The notes beneath the pieces were generated by a model, which was not told the origin of the DNA, did not search any database, and worked only from the letters and a program-made list of their open reading frames with translations. DNA of 64,000 bases, from assembly GCF_002835465.1 (NCBI RefSeq), contig NZ_PIZM01000002.1, positions 734,398 to 798,397 on the forward strand. Reading direction: 5' to 3'. Below, one piece after another: positions 18,453 to 27,515 of this stretch (within the stretch, counting starts at the first letter, position 1; every line of letters starts with the position of its first letter). The DNA comes from Psychromonas sp. psych-6C06 (lineage in GTDB: Bacteria > Pseudomonadota > Gammaproteobacteria > Enterobacterales > Psychromonadaceae). A program made the translations under genes and the position numbers.

Positions 18453-19190
18453 TTACTGCGCCAATATCCAAGTTAATAATTCAGCTTTCTGATCTGTGCT
18501 CGCCTTCTCATACCAATATTCAAGCATTGGAAGAATTTTGCCTTCACCATTTAACTCAGAAGTGATCATTTTTCTGTTTTTAAACGCCCAATTAGTAAAT
18601 TGTTCTTTTTCTGCAACCGATGCTTTAGCAAATAGATCTTGGCTCATTTTAACTGGCGAAACAGCCACTTTAGCTACGTCTTGTTTTGTTGTTGTAGTGG
18701 CAACAGCTGCAACAGCTATTTCTGCACCATTACTTAATTCATTTTGTGCTTTTAATTCTGCTGCGTAATCTCGCGTAATACCGACTCCACGCTCTAAAAT
18801 TGACTGCTCGATTTGAAATTGTTCGCCATCTTTTGTAGCAACTAGCACAGGGTTTTTATCGAAACCTTTTATCTCTTCACGGCGAATGAAAGTTCTTGTT
18901 GGTGAAAGAACTAAATCTGCATCATTTGCATTAAAAGTAACGATGACAGGTTCTGATTTAAATTTTTCTTTTTCACCCTGCTTAATAATCAGTTTAGAAA
19001 CACGAACTACAATCTGCTGTTGCCCATTTTCAAGGGTGAATTCGTTATCTCCAAATATGGTAAAGCCTACATTTTTGTTATTTATAACTAATGCTTCTAA
19101 ATCTTGATGTAGTGAAACTTTAACACTTGCTTGGACCGAAAATGTGCAAACAGTTAATATTGATACAAGTAATTTATTCTTCCAGCCCAT
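18453..19190 (-). CDS. DUF2057 / UPF0319 family exported protein (YccT-like)
   Basis: 245 residues with a signal peptide (about 1-21, MGWKNKLLVSILTVCTFSVQA). The body fits DUF2057/UPF0319, whose E. coli member YccT (CsgI) is a periplasmic curli-assembly inhibitor; conserved stretches include VSLHQDLEALVINNKNVG and PVIVTFNANDADLVL. The last 65 residues hold two copies of a short motif: MSQDLFAKASVAEKEQFTNWA and LEYWYEKASTDQKAELLTWI. The same tail occurs in the lipoprotein at 20871. It starts 11 bp after the porin 1 terminator with GAGGAAATT before the ATG, so it may be expressed by read-through. Molecular role here is unknown. Confidence 0.85.
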   Translation of the reverse strand: MGWKNKLLVSILTVCTFSVQASVKVSLHQDLEALVINNKNVGFTIFGDNEFTLENGQQQIVVRVSKLIIKQGEKEKFKSEPVIVTFNANDADLVLSPTRTFIRREEIKGFDKNPVLVATKDGEQFQIEQSILERGVGITRDYAAELKAQNELSNGAEIAVAAVATTTTKQDVAKVAVSPVKMSQDLFAKASVAEKEQFTNWAFKNRKMITSELNGEGKILPMLEYWYEKASTDQKAELLTWILAQ

Positions 19191-19201
19191 AATTTCCTCT
19201 C

Positions 19202-19229
19202 AAAAAAAAAGCACCTAAATTAGGTGCTT
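19202..19229 (-). terminator. Terminator/attenuator between porin 1 and DUF2057 gene
   Basis: Minus-strand hairpin AAGCACCTAATTTAGGTGCTT followed by at least eight T. It is 28 bp after the porin 1 stop and only 12 bp before the DUF2057 start, so it would cap most porin mRNA and let through a fraction. Confidence 0.88.
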
Positions 19230-19256
19230 AATAAGTTTACATATTCTAATTTGTGA

Positions 19257-20333
19257 TTAGAAGTAGTATTCAGCACCTAACAGGAAGTTAGTAGCTTTAG
19301 TACCGCCATTATTCATGTCGTAGTTACGAACATCGAAGTATAGGTAAGTACTTGGTAATAGGTAACCTAGACGACCAGTAATAGCTTGGTCACCGTCATC
19401 AGTACCGTTATCAGATTCGAATGTAGCCGCGTAACCTGCTTTAAGTACTACTTTACCGCCAAATACGTATTGTGCAGTTGTAGATACAGCGCCTTGTGAG
19501 TTATCGCCTTTATCCATTTGCTTGTATGCAGCAGTGAATGTGAATGCATCAACGTATACACCAGCACCTACGATTGCGTAGTTGTTGCCGTCAATTTTTG
19601 AAATAGGTTGGTTAGCACCACCAGCAGCATTCCATACAGTCCATGCTGGGTTTACTTTGATTAGACCAGTGTCTGAATCAACAACGTACTTTTCTGGCTC
19701 TTCAACTGCAGCACCATCGTAATCGCCTTGACCGTAGTAACCAGCGTGTAGGTTAAGCATTGGAATTGGAGAGTAAGATACAGCAGCACTGTATACTACT
19801 TGATCAACACTTTTTTCCATGTTGCTTAAAGTAGCAGAAACGTTAACACCGCCCCAGCTTGCTGAATCAAAACGTAATGTGTTATCAGCACGATCTTGGT
19901 AACCAGCACCGATATCGTTGTTCCAATCGAAAACGTTACCTAGACCTGGGTTAGAGTGTGGCCAATCTACTAAGTTGTAAGCAGCTACTAGCTGACGACC
20001 AAATTTGATTGAACCAACACCGTCAAAATCAAGACCGATGTAAGTATCACGAGCACCTAGCTGACCTGATTTAGCGCCATTGTCAGCGTTACCGCCTTCA
20101 ATTTGCCATACGAAGTTTGGAGCGAAGTTTTCAAATTCAACAACACCACGGAAACCTACACGAGATTCCATAACAGCAGATAGAGTTGCATCATCGCCGT
20201 CAAAGTTAGTTTGATGTAAAAAACCAGCAGCTTGACCGTAGATTTGGAATGCATCACCAGCTAGTTGAACTGCAGCGTTAGCGCCCATAGTTGCAGTTGC
20301 AAGAGCAGCTGCTACAAGAGTTTTTTTAAACAT
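19257..20333 (-). CDS. Outer-membrane general porin 1 (OmpU/OmpC type)
   Basis: Trimeric 16-stranded diffusion porin, 358 residues. The signal peptide MFKKTLVAAALATATMGANA ends at residue 20. Porin signatures: SRVGFRGVVEFENFAPNFVWQIEGG, LGARDTYIGLDFDGVGSIKFGRQ and a terminal ...LLGAEYYF with the C-terminal Phe recognised by the BAM complex. Its signal peptide and strand motifs are close to porin 2 at 21743, so they are paralogues. It is followed by a strong terminator and the DUF2057 gene. The upstream gap of 537 bp probably holds the promoter. Expected to be highly expressed. Confidence 0.93.
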   Translation of the reverse strand: MFKKTLVAAALATATMGANAAVQLAGDAFQIYGQAAGFLHQTNFDGDDATLSAVMESRVGFRGVVEFENFAPNFVWQIEGGNADNGAKSGQLGARDTYIGLDFDGVGSIKFGRQLVAAYNLVDWPHSNPGLGNVFDWNNDIGAGYQDRADNTLRFDSASWGGVNVSATLSNMEKSVDQVVYSAAVSYSPIPMLNLHAGYYGQGDYDGAAVEEPEKYVVDSDTGLIKVNPAWTVWNAAGGANQPISKIDGNNYAIVGAGVYVDAFTFTAAYKQMDKGDNSQGAVSTTAQYVFGGKVVLKAGYAATFESDNGTDDGDQAITGRLGYLLPSTYLYFDVRNYDMNNGGTKATNFLLGAEYYF

Positions 20334-20870
20334 AATAATATTCCTTTAAATAAACATAATTGTTTATTGGCTTCCATAATCCATAAATCCATGTCCATGA
20401 AGCCAAATTTTATTGTTATAACCTTTTTAATTTTTCATTCGCACATCATGTACAAGTGAAAAAATTTAACTAAGAAGCGAACCATTTCTTCTTAGCTTCG
20501 ACAGACCAAGTAATCAATCTCAACCTGTCTGTTGAAACTGATACTACCTTCGTGGTGCAAATTATCAAATGAATTTAGCATCTGACAGCTCAAACAAAGA
20601 GATCGATCACAATATATTATCAAATGATTTTTTTAACCTTTAAAAACAAAGACTTGCAAATATACAGTGTGTTTTTACGAGATTTTAAGTGCTTGAGATC
20701 AAATTTATAGGAACTTTTGTGAACTAGATCGCTCAAAATCAAATGTGTCAATGACATAAACTTTATTTTTGAAGTGAATTAATATTTTTAACCACTTTGT
20801 TAAAAATATTTACAGCTAAACTGACACTTCATATCAAACGATAATATTGGTTTCAGTTTAGCTTTATAAG
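20334..20870 (-). promoter_or_regulatory. Porin 1 upstream region with two inverted repeats
   Basis: No gene is seen in these 537 bp. They should contain the porin 1 promoter and the 3' end of the 20871 transcript. Two perfect inverted repeats occur: AATATTTTTAAC/GTTAAAAATATT at 20781-20810 (12-bp arms, 6-nt loop) and AGCTAAACTGA/TCAGTTTAGCT at 20814-20863 (11-bp arms). Either may terminate the lipoprotein gene that ends at 20871. A weak CRP-like site TGTGA-N6-TCGCT lies at 20718-20733. Confidence 0.5.
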
Positions 20871-21662
20871 TTATTTCATATACTGCATAGCCCAAACTCT
20901 AAATGATTTTTGTTCACTCATAGTTGCTTCTTGATACCAATAATAAAGTCTATCTAGCTCTTTACTACCCTCAATCACAGGCAACTCTGCTTTGCTACTT
21001 TTAATCGCCCATGTAGAAAATGCAATTTGCTCTTCACTACTAAGTTTATTAAACCAATACTGACTCATCTCGACCGCTTTATTCATTTCTTCTGTCACTA
21101 TTACAGCTTCATCAGTCGTAACTTTTTCGGTTTTATTTTCAATTTCAAAGCGTTTAAATAGCCCTTCTATATAGTTGGCAGGAATTTTGAAAATAAAGTC
21201 AGTGCTCGTTTCTTCTTTATTGATAGCAAATATTAAACCTTCATTACGCGCAGCATTTAAAAGTTCAGTTTCGATTTCAATTACTAAATATTGCGTGACA
21301 GAGCATTGATCATCACACTGCCTAACAGTTTCTTTACGCTGTTTAGTCTTGTGGTTATCACCATCAACTCTAGAAAATTGATAGCGTTGATAGTTTTCTA
21401 GAAATTGAAGATTAAGAAACAATCTTGATGTTTGATCTTCCCCAACTTTTAAAAATAGGGTTACATCAACATTCATGACTAATAATCCATTTTTTTCAGT
21501 CAGGTTGATTGGACGAATTTTTTCACCGACAATCTCGGTAAAGTTATAACCTTTACTCAATTTTGCAGTTGATGCGAACTGTTCGCTACTTACACCCTCA
21601 GGGTTTGTAGCGCAGGCTGATAAAAACAGCGTAGCGCTTAAGAACATTATTTTTTTGAGCAT
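20871..21662 (-). CDS. Uncharacterised lipoprotein with DUF2057-type C-terminal tail
   Basis: 263 residues from the ATG at 21662, which has AAGGAG upstream; the frame is open to 21734 but that would bury the signal. The N-terminus MLKKIMFLSATLFLSACATN has a lipobox (LSAC). Residues about 30-190 align with the lipoprotein at 17770 (IVGEKIRPINL, CDDQC, PANYIEGLF). The last 65 residues carry EMSQYWFNKLSSEEQIAFSTW and LYYWYQEATMSEQKSFRVW, the same two-copy tail as the DUF2057 protein at 18453. It is thus a fusion of two parts that are separate in the neighbouring module. It follows porin 2 through an intrinsic terminator. Function unknown. Confidence 0.82.
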   Translation of the reverse strand: MLKKIMFLSATLFLSACATNPEGVSSEQFASTAKLSKGYNFTEIVGEKIRPINLTEKNGLLVMNVDVTLFLKVGEDQTSRLFLNLQFLENYQRYQFSRVDGDNHKTKQRKETVRQCDDQCSVTQYLVIEIETELLNAARNEGLIFAINKEETSTDFIFKIPANYIEGLFKRFEIENKTEKVTTDEAVIVTEEMNKAVEMSQYWFNKLSSEEQIAFSTWAIKSSKAELPVIEGSKELDRLYYWYQEATMSEQKSFRVWAMQYMK

Positions 21663-21687
21663 CTTTAGATCTCCTTTTTGTTCAACT

Positions 21688-21714
21688 AAAAAAAACGCCA
21701 GCATAAGCTGGCGT
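21688..21714 (-). terminator. Terminator/attenuator between porin 2 and its lipoprotein gene
   Basis: Minus-strand hairpin ACGCCAGC-TTAT-GCTGGCGT followed by seven or more T. It lies 29 bp after the porin 2 stop and 25 bp before the lipoprotein start, the same layout as in the porin 1 module. Confidence 0.9.
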
Positions 21715-21742
21715 CCTATAAAAAACAAATACAATCTACTGT

Positions 21743-22819
21743 TTAGAAACCGTATTCAAGACCAACACGTAATACTAAATCAGTATCCGCATCAGGGCCA
21801 TTAACCGATGTTAGCGTTCGGCCCGCAACACGTGCATAAGGTACAAAACCATTGATGACACCCATCACTTGGAAAGATACAACGCTATCAGCATCATCTT
21901 GAGTCTGACCGTTTACTTCTGAATCCAACGTTGCAGAGTAACCAGCTTTCAAGCCAAGTGGTCCATTCCAGTATTGCGCGATTAATGAGTAAGATCCTTG
22001 TGACGCATCACCATCATGGAATTTCCAATCAGCACCGATGAAACGATCTTTAGCATCAGCGTGCTTGTATGCACCTGCGATGCTAAAACCGCCAGGAAGA
22101 CCCGCTTCAAAACCTAAGAAGTAAGTGCTTACATCACCACCTTCGTAGTAAGTTTTAGTTGCGTCGTCAGTGTACCCACCCTTGAAGTTTTTGTTACCCT
22201 CGTATGCAGCCATCAAGGTTACTGTGCTAATGGTGTATTTAGCATTAGCACCAACAAAATAAGAGCCTTCTTTTGATGAATCACCGCGACCTGTCGATGC
22301 AGCAAAATTAAAGCCAGACCATGTAGGAGAGTCATAACGAATTTGATCAGAGTGACGATCGTTGTAGCCTTTTACGCTACCGCCCCAGTCAAAAACGATA
22401 CCTAAACCGGGGTTAGAGAATGGCCAATCAATAAGTTCATACATTGGCGTTAATACACGACCAAAACGTACTTTACCCCAATCACCGCCTAAACCAACGA
22501 AAGTATCACGTACACCCAAAGAACCTGATGCGCCAGGGCCAGTATTGCCGAAGTTACCAACATAGCCAGATTCTACCTGTATAAATACATGTAGATCGTC
22601 TGTCATATTTTTACCTGCACGGAAACCAACACGTGATTCATTTTCAAGCTCATAACCGGTACTAGCATCACGGTTATCAGTTACGTTATAACTTACTGCA
22701 GAGATAGCAGCCACACCGTAAACGGTCATTGGCACTTCATCATTTACGCCAATTTCGTAAGCGGATGCTGAAAATGCTGCAGTCGTTAGTGCCGCAGCAA
22801 CAAGTGTTTTCTTAAACAT
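21743..22819 (-). CDS. Outer-membrane general porin 2 (OmpU/OmpC type)
   Basis: 358 residues, same length as porin 1. Signal peptide MFKKTLVAAALTTAAFSASA (1-20). Shared strand motifs with porin 1: ESRVGFRAG, LGVRDTFVGLGGDWGKVRFGR, DWPFSNPGLGIVFDW against DWPHSNPGLGNVFDW, and a terminal Phe (VGLEYGF). Loops are quite different, so the pair is an old duplication with diverged surface or channel properties. Its module lacks a DUF2057 gene but has the fusion lipoprotein. A promoter is expected in the 319-bp upstream gap. Confidence 0.93.
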   Translation of the reverse strand: MFKKTLVAAALTTAAFSASAYEIGVNDEVPMTVYGVAAISAVSYNVTDNRDASTGYELENESRVGFRAGKNMTDDLHVFIQVESGYVGNFGNTGPGASGSLGVRDTFVGLGGDWGKVRFGRVLTPMYELIDWPFSNPGLGIVFDWGGSVKGYNDRHSDQIRYDSPTWSGFNFAASTGRGDSSKEGSYFVGANAKYTISTVTLMAAYEGNKNFKGGYTDDATKTYYEGGDVSTYFLGFEAGLPGGFSIAGAYKHADAKDRFIGADWKFHDGDASQGSYSLIAQYWNGPLGLKAGYSATLDSEVNGQTQDDADSVVSFQVMGVINGFVPYARVAGRTLTSVNGPDADTDLVLRVGLEYGF

Positions 22820-23138
22820 ATTTTATTCCTTAAATATTTATGTAATTAACTAGGTTCTTATTCGTCCTTAAATTCCATGTCTTAAATTGCGTTTATCTCC
22901 ATATAGATAAAATGACATAAAACCAAAATCTATTTAGTTAAGCTTTTGAGTACCATTCAAATCGCCACTAAAAAACAGAACAACCCTTCTGTGGGACGGG
23001 ATATTACGCCCGTTGTTTACCAATTCAACAAAAGTTCCATGTGACATGGTTGTTTGGTGAGCAGTATCACAATAGCGTAGTGAAAAGGTGATCTAACCAT
23101 TAAAAATGATAGGCAAATAAAGGATGGTCACTGTTAAA
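22820..23138 (-). promoter_or_regulatory. Porin 2 upstream region
   Basis: 319 bp without a gene. Two small palindromes are seen: ACGGG-ATATTACG-CCCGT (about 22996-23013) and CCATGTGACATGG (23037-23049). The first may end the cobTSC transcript or form part of the porin leader; the second could be an operator. Neither matches a regulator site I can name with confidence. Confidence 0.4.
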
Positions 23139-23756
23139 TCAACAGGTTATATTTTGTGCACTTAATTGATTTATATTAAGTTTTTGTAGGGCGCCTCCGT
23201 TAAGAGTAATTTCAGAAATACTTGCGTAATTCACGCTTAAATCATAGGTATTTTGAAATGCCTTATTGAGGTAAAAACAAAGAATGCTTCTGATCACTCC
23301 GGCATGCGTAACTAAAATAATTTGTTCGTCTTTTTTTACAGATTCAATTAACTTAAACCAAGCACGCATCACTCTGATATTAAAAGAGTTTGGTGTTTCA
23401 CCATTTGGGAATTGAAAGTGCAAGCGGTTTTCATTCCACTCCTCTATTTTAGTGCGTGGAATGCAATCCCAACTTTTCCCTTCCCAATCGCCAAAATCTA
23501 TCTCTTTAAAATCATTATTGTAGATAACGTTATTTGCAACATGTTCATTTGCCAGCTCTTGGGCTAACCTTGCACAACGCAATAAAGGGCTACTGTAAAT
23601 CGCATCAATTTGCTTATCATTAAAATAACGTGTTAAGTGCGCGGACTGACTGGCATAATTAGTAGCCACATCGCAATCTAATTGGCCATAGCAAATGCCG
23701 GAAGGGATGAGAGGTTGAGTATGTCGAATAAAGTGTATGGTGACCTTATGATTCAT
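23139..23756 (-). CDS. cobC: Adenosylcobalamin/alpha-ribazole phosphatase (histidine phosphatase)
   Basis: Removes the 5'-phosphate of alpha-ribazole phosphate or adenosylcobalamin phosphate in the lower-ligand pathway. 205 residues of the histidine-phosphatase branch: FIRHTQP with the phospho-His at 12, GICYGQLD typical of CobC, FGDWEGKSW, and the second catalytic His in LVTHAGVIRSI. Its ATG overlaps the cobS stop by 4 bp (ATGA), so translation is coupled. Cobalamin context supports CobC over a general phosphoglycerate mutase-like enzyme. Confidence 0.9.
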   Translation of the reverse strand: MNHKVTIHFIRHTQPLIPSGICYGQLDCDVATNYASQSAHLTRYFNDKQIDAIYSSPLLRCARLAQELANEHVANNVIYNNDFKEIDFGDWEGKSWDCIPRTKIEEWNENRLHFQFPNGETPNSFNIRVMRAWFKLIESVKKDEQIILVTHAGVIRSILCFYLNKAFQNTYDLSVNYASISEITLNGGALQKLNINQLSAQNITC

Positions 23757-24541
23757 GAAATAAATACCGTACTTAAAAGCAATAAAATAGATATTTCAGC
23801 TAATTGTTGCGTAAAACCTAAACAATCGCCGGTGTACCCTTTTAGGTTTTTAATAAAAAGAGCCCGCAGTAAAAGAGTGATAATTAAAGCAACAAATAAC
23901 ACTAATACAGCAACATATAAACTTATTAAAAATAATGGTAACAATGCGCATATCGAAGCAAACATAAAATAATGAGTCGTTAGTTTATTTGCCAATGACT
24001 GTACTTTCCCTGTTTCCTGCAAACGCACATAATCTGAATATTGCATAATGCACAACGCGCTATACCGACTCAATGTCGAAGAGATTAGTAGACTCATGAA
24101 TAAGTGATATGAAGATACCCCCGCTATGTCTCCCAATAAGATAAATTTGAATAAAAATAGTACAACTAAACCTATGCCAGCATAACTACCAATAGCGCTA
24201 TCTTTCATGATTTTTAAACGTTGTGTCGCATTATACCCACCACCGAACCCATCACAGCAATCGGCAAAACCATCCTCATGTAATGCACCAGTTATTAATA
24301 ATGCGGCACTCATCATCATCAACACACTAATCGGCTCAGAAAAGAGTAACTGACAAAGATAAAAAACAATTGCCATCACGATCGATATAAGCAAACCAAT
24401 AATAGGTAAGTAAGCATTCGCTTTATGAAACTGTTGCTTATCAAATTCAAGTGAAGCTGGAGTAGGAACTCGAGTAAAATAGGAAAGCGCATACAAAAAT
24501 AACGTACATTGATCCTGTATTTTTTGTATTACATATTTCAC
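23753..24541 (-). CDS. cobS: Adenosylcobinamide-GDP ribazoletransferase (cobalamin-5'-phosphate synthase)
   Basis: Membrane enzyme joining adenosylcobinamide-GDP and alpha-ribazole. About 262 residues from a GTG at 24541 with AGGGA upstream. The frame is open to 24628, but that start would run into cobT, which ends at 24558. Conserved HEDGFADCCDGFGGGYN with the Mg-binding Asp cluster, KDSAIGSYAG, and several membrane helices are seen. Lies between cobT and cobC; no cobU is in the window, so the activating step must be encoded elsewhere. Confidence 0.92.
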   Translation of the reverse strand: MKYVIQKIQDQCTLFLYALSYFTRVPTPASLEFDKQQFHKANAYLPIIGLLISIVMAIVFYLCQLLFSEPISVLMMMSAALLITGALHEDGFADCCDGFGGGYNATQRLKIMKDSAIGSYAGIGLVVLFLFKFILLGDIAGVSSYHLFMSLLISSTLSRYSALCIMQYSDYVRLQETGKVQSLANKLTTHYFMFASICALLPLFLISLYVAVLVLFVALIITLLLRALFIKNLKGYTGDCLGFTQQLAEISILLLLSTVFIS

Positions 24542-24557
24542 GTTGAATCCCTGTAAA

Positions 24558-25610
24558 TTATTCACTTTCCGATACACCTGCATCGGCAAATGATGCCATC
24601 TCATTAAAAAATGTAACCGCAGAGACAATTAACGGGTACGCAACAGCCACACCAGAGCCTTCCCCCAAACGCATACCTAAATTGAGCAATGGTTGCACAT
24701 CTAATTCAGTTAATAGCTTCAGGTGTGCTTGTTCGTTTGATTGATGACAAAACTGAGTGTACTCGATAAAGTTTTCGTTCATTCTGCTAGCCACAAGTGC
24801 GGCCACTGAGCAGATAAAACCATCAACTAACACAAGCATTGATAATTCAGCGGCTTTTAACATCGCTCCAACCATCATTGCAATCTCAAACCCGCCCACC
24901 TTTTGTAATACACTTAATGCAGGTGCGCCCTGTAATTGATGTAAGGCAATCGCTTGATCAATGACATTAGCCTTATGGTGAACTCCACTATCATCCAAAC
25001 CAGTTCCTTTACCAGCACAATCTTTACCCGATAATGCCAAAAGTGAAGCCATGATAGTGGCCGCAGAAGTCGTATTTGCAATCCCCATTTCACCGAATCC
25101 GATCACGTTACAGCCAGCATTAAATTTAGCCTGTACAACTTGCGCACCTTGACTTAATGCTAGTTTGCATTGTTCGTTACTCATCGCCTCCTCTAATAAA
25201 AAGTTTTGAGTTCCTTTTGCAATTGGCCTGTTAATAAAGTTAGGGTGCTCGATACCTGAAAAATCACTGCATACACCTGCATTAATAATATTTAAATCTA
25301 AATGATGTTGACGAGAAAAACAGTTAATAGCGGCCCCTCCCGCTAGAAAATTTAAAACCATCTGTTCGGTGACGGCTTTAGGAAATAAGCTTACGCCCTC
25401 ATCCGCAATGCCATGGTCAGCCGCGAATATCAAAACAGATGGCGCTTTTAAAGTTGGCGATAAACTATGTTGGATATGTGCAATTTTAGACGCGACATTT
25501 TCCAAATCGCCCAAGCTACCTTGAGGTTTTGTTTTTAAGTCAATGACTTGTTTAACTTTTTCAGTAAAGCTTGGAGATGATTGTTGAGCTAATGAATGAA
25601 TAGTGAACAC
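24558..25610 (-). CDS. cobT: Nicotinate-nucleotide--dimethylbenzimidazole phosphoribosyltransferase
   Basis: Activates the lower-ligand base to alpha-ribazole phosphate. 350 residues, full length. Seen: KTKPQGSLGDLE at 27-38, IFAADHGIADEGVS, FLAGGAAINCF, GFGEMGIANTTSAA, and the catalytic C-terminal LGMRLGEGSGVAVAYP with the base Glu. First gene of cobT-cobS-cobC. I looked for a cobalamin riboswitch in the 261-bp upstream region and saw no B12-box, so control is not evident. Confidence 0.94.
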   Translation of the reverse strand: MFTIHSLAQQSSPSFTEKVKQVIDLKTKPQGSLGDLENVASKIAHIQHSLSPTLKAPSVLIFAADHGIADEGVSLFPKAVTEQMVLNFLAGGAAINCFSRQHHLDLNIINAGVCSDFSGIEHPNFINRPIAKGTQNFLLEEAMSNEQCKLALSQGAQVVQAKFNAGCNVIGFGEMGIANTTSAATIMASLLALSGKDCAGKGTGLDDSGVHHKANVIDQAIALHQLQGAPALSVLQKVGGFEIAMMVGAMLKAAELSMLVLVDGFICSVAALVASRMNENFIEYTQFCHQSNEQAHLKLLTELDVQPLLNLGMRLGEGSGVAVAYPLIVSAVTFFNEMASFADAGVSESE

Positions 25611-25871
25611 GGTAAATCCTTTTTAAGTTATCGACTGGCAAGAACGCGAAAAGCGACTAAAATTCAGACTATTGTTAAAAGTTACAAAACTAAGACGTGA
25701 AATTAATCACAAAGTACAACAAAACAAACCAAAGATTACTATAACAAATTGAAAATACGACCATAATAATTGGTTCGTTTACTTATATGCGATGATATCT
25801 CTTAGGCAAACTGTTTCTTATATTTTATGCCTATTTTTTCGAGCCTTAAATAATATTTTCGAGATAGATTT

Positions 25872-27428
25872 ATGAATGATAATGATCTTCTTTTTATAGA
25901 AGATGATGTAACCTCAATTGATGACCCTCTGTCATTACACTTATCTCCTTGGAAGGTGCTAATTGTCGATGATGATGAAGAGGTTCATGCAGTAACTAAA
26001 TTAGTCCTTTCAAACTTCGAGTGGGACGACACCCCCCTTCACTTTCTCAGTGCATACTCTGCTTATGAAGCTGAGCAACTTTTCTTAGAGCATGATGATA
26101 TTGCAGTTGCATTAATTGATGTAGTGATGGAAACAGATGATGCGGGCCTTCGTTTAATCGAGACAATCCGTAATGAATTTAATAATAAATCAACACGAAT
26201 AGTACTTCGTACAGGTCAACCGGGACAGGCACCAGAACGAAAAATAATCCGTGAATATGAAATTTCAGATTATAAAAACAAAACAGAGCTAAGTGGTATT
26301 AAGTTAGATACTTTAATGTGTACAACCTTACGCTCATACCAAAATATCGTCAGCTTGAAGAAAAATAAAAAGGGACTTGAGCTGGTTGTTGAATCCTCTG
26401 GTGCGCTTTTTGATGCCCAGACCTATGAGTCTCTCGTAGATGAGACCATCAATTATCTTACTCGACTTGTTATTCAATGCACTCAAACCCCAGCCTATGG
26501 TTTATCAGCACTAGGATTTTACTGTGATCCAGATGTATTTCATTTATTAGAAGCACGCGGTGACTTTGCTTACCTGACCGAACGTAGCGACGTAGAAAAA
26601 CTACCTGATCACGTATCCATCATGTTATCTCAAAGTATTGCTGCTCACGAAAACATATACCAAACAAACTGCTTTGTCTTAAACATGCAAAGCACGTCAG
26701 CTAAAACCGTTATGTTTTACTTTGAAGGGTTTTCCCCACTTTCTGATCAAGATATTGCATTAATTGACCTCTTTGCAAGCAACACTAAAATATCATTTGA
26801 TAATGAAGAATTACGTCATGAGCTTGATGAAGGGCAGCGCGAAATTGTTTATCTACTTGGCGAAGCAATTGAGCATAAATCCAAAGAAACGGGGAATCAT
26901 ATACGACGCGTAGCTGAGATTACTCGAATTCTAGCGCTTGAATTAGGCTATAGCGTGGCCGAATCAGAAAAAATAAAATCAGCTTCTCCGCTGCATGATC
27001 TCGGAAAAATAGGTATTCCAGATCATATTTTACACAAACCAGGTTCCTTTACACCAGAAGAGTGGAAAGTCATGCAGTCTCACGTCGAGATAGGATATGA
27101 GCTAGTCCGTTATTCAAACCAAGATATTCTAAAATATGCAGCGTTGATCAGTTACCAACATCACGAAAAATGGGATGGAACAGGTTACCCTAATGGCTTA
27201 AAAGGTGAAGAGATAGATCTCGTGGGTCGCATTGCCTCTCTCGCAGATGTTTTTGATGCACTCGCACACGATCGTTGCTATAAAAAAGCGTGGCCGATGG
27301 ATAAAGTATTGCAGTTTATTGATGACCAAGAAGGGTTACATTTTGACCCAATGGTAGTAGCGGCCTTTCGTAAGCATAAAAATCAAATTATAGAGGTCAA
27401 TGAACGTTATAAAGATGTTTTTAAATAA
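25872..27428 (+). CDS. Response regulator with HD-GYP c-di-GMP phosphodiesterase domain (paralogue A)
   Basis: 518 residues: a receiver domain about 25-150 (VLIVDDDEEVH, phospho-acceptor Asp83 in LIDVVMETDD), a middle region about 165-325 of the DUF3369 type, and an HD-GYP domain from about 335. Catalytic motifs are intact: HIRRVAE, HDLGKIGIPD, the GYP loop HHEKWDGTGYP and ASLADVFDAL. It should hydrolyse c-di-GMP under control of phosphorylation. No histidine kinase is adjacent, so it is an orphan; a close relative at 62752 sits with its kinase. A terminator follows. Confidence 0.9.
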   Translation: MNDNDLLFIEDDVTSIDDPLSLHLSPWKVLIVDDDEEVHAVTKLVLSNFEWDDTPLHFLSAYSAYEAEQLFLEHDDIAVALIDVVMETDDAGLRLIETIRNEFNNKSTRIVLRTGQPGQAPERKIIREYEISDYKNKTELSGIKLDTLMCTTLRSYQNIVSLKKNKKGLELVVESSGALFDAQTYESLVDETINYLTRLVIQCTQTPAYGLSALGFYCDPDVFHLLEARGDFAYLTERSDVEKLPDHVSIMLSQSIAAHENIYQTNCFVLNMQSTSAKTVMFYFEGFSPLSDQDIALIDLFASNTKISFDNEELRHELDEGQREIVYLLGEAIEHKSKETGNHIRRVAEITRILALELGYSVAESEKIKSASPLHDLGKIGIPDHILHKPGSFTPEEWKVMQSHVEIGYELVRYSNQDILKYAALISYQHHEKWDGTGYPNGLKGEEIDLVGRIASLADVFDALAHDRCYKKAWPMDKVLQFIDDQEGLHFDPMVVAAFRKHKNQIIEVNERYKDVFK

Positions 27429-27439
27429 CTTCACATTAA

Positions 27440-27468
27440 AAATCCCGATTCTTTCGGGATTTGTTTTA
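27440..27468 (+). terminator. Rho-independent terminator after the HD-GYP gene
   Basis: Hairpin AATCCCGA-TTCTT-TCGGGATT then TGTTTTAT, 12 bp after the stop codon. It separates the regulator from srmB. Confidence 0.8.
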
Positions 27469-27515
27469 TAATGCCCCCTATTTTTACCGAACCTCTTATA
27501 TTATTGGAAAAACCG

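Noticed and set aside
25611-25871. Cobalamin riboswitch before cobT
   Set aside because: The B12-box and the paired core elements were not found on the minus strand of this region.
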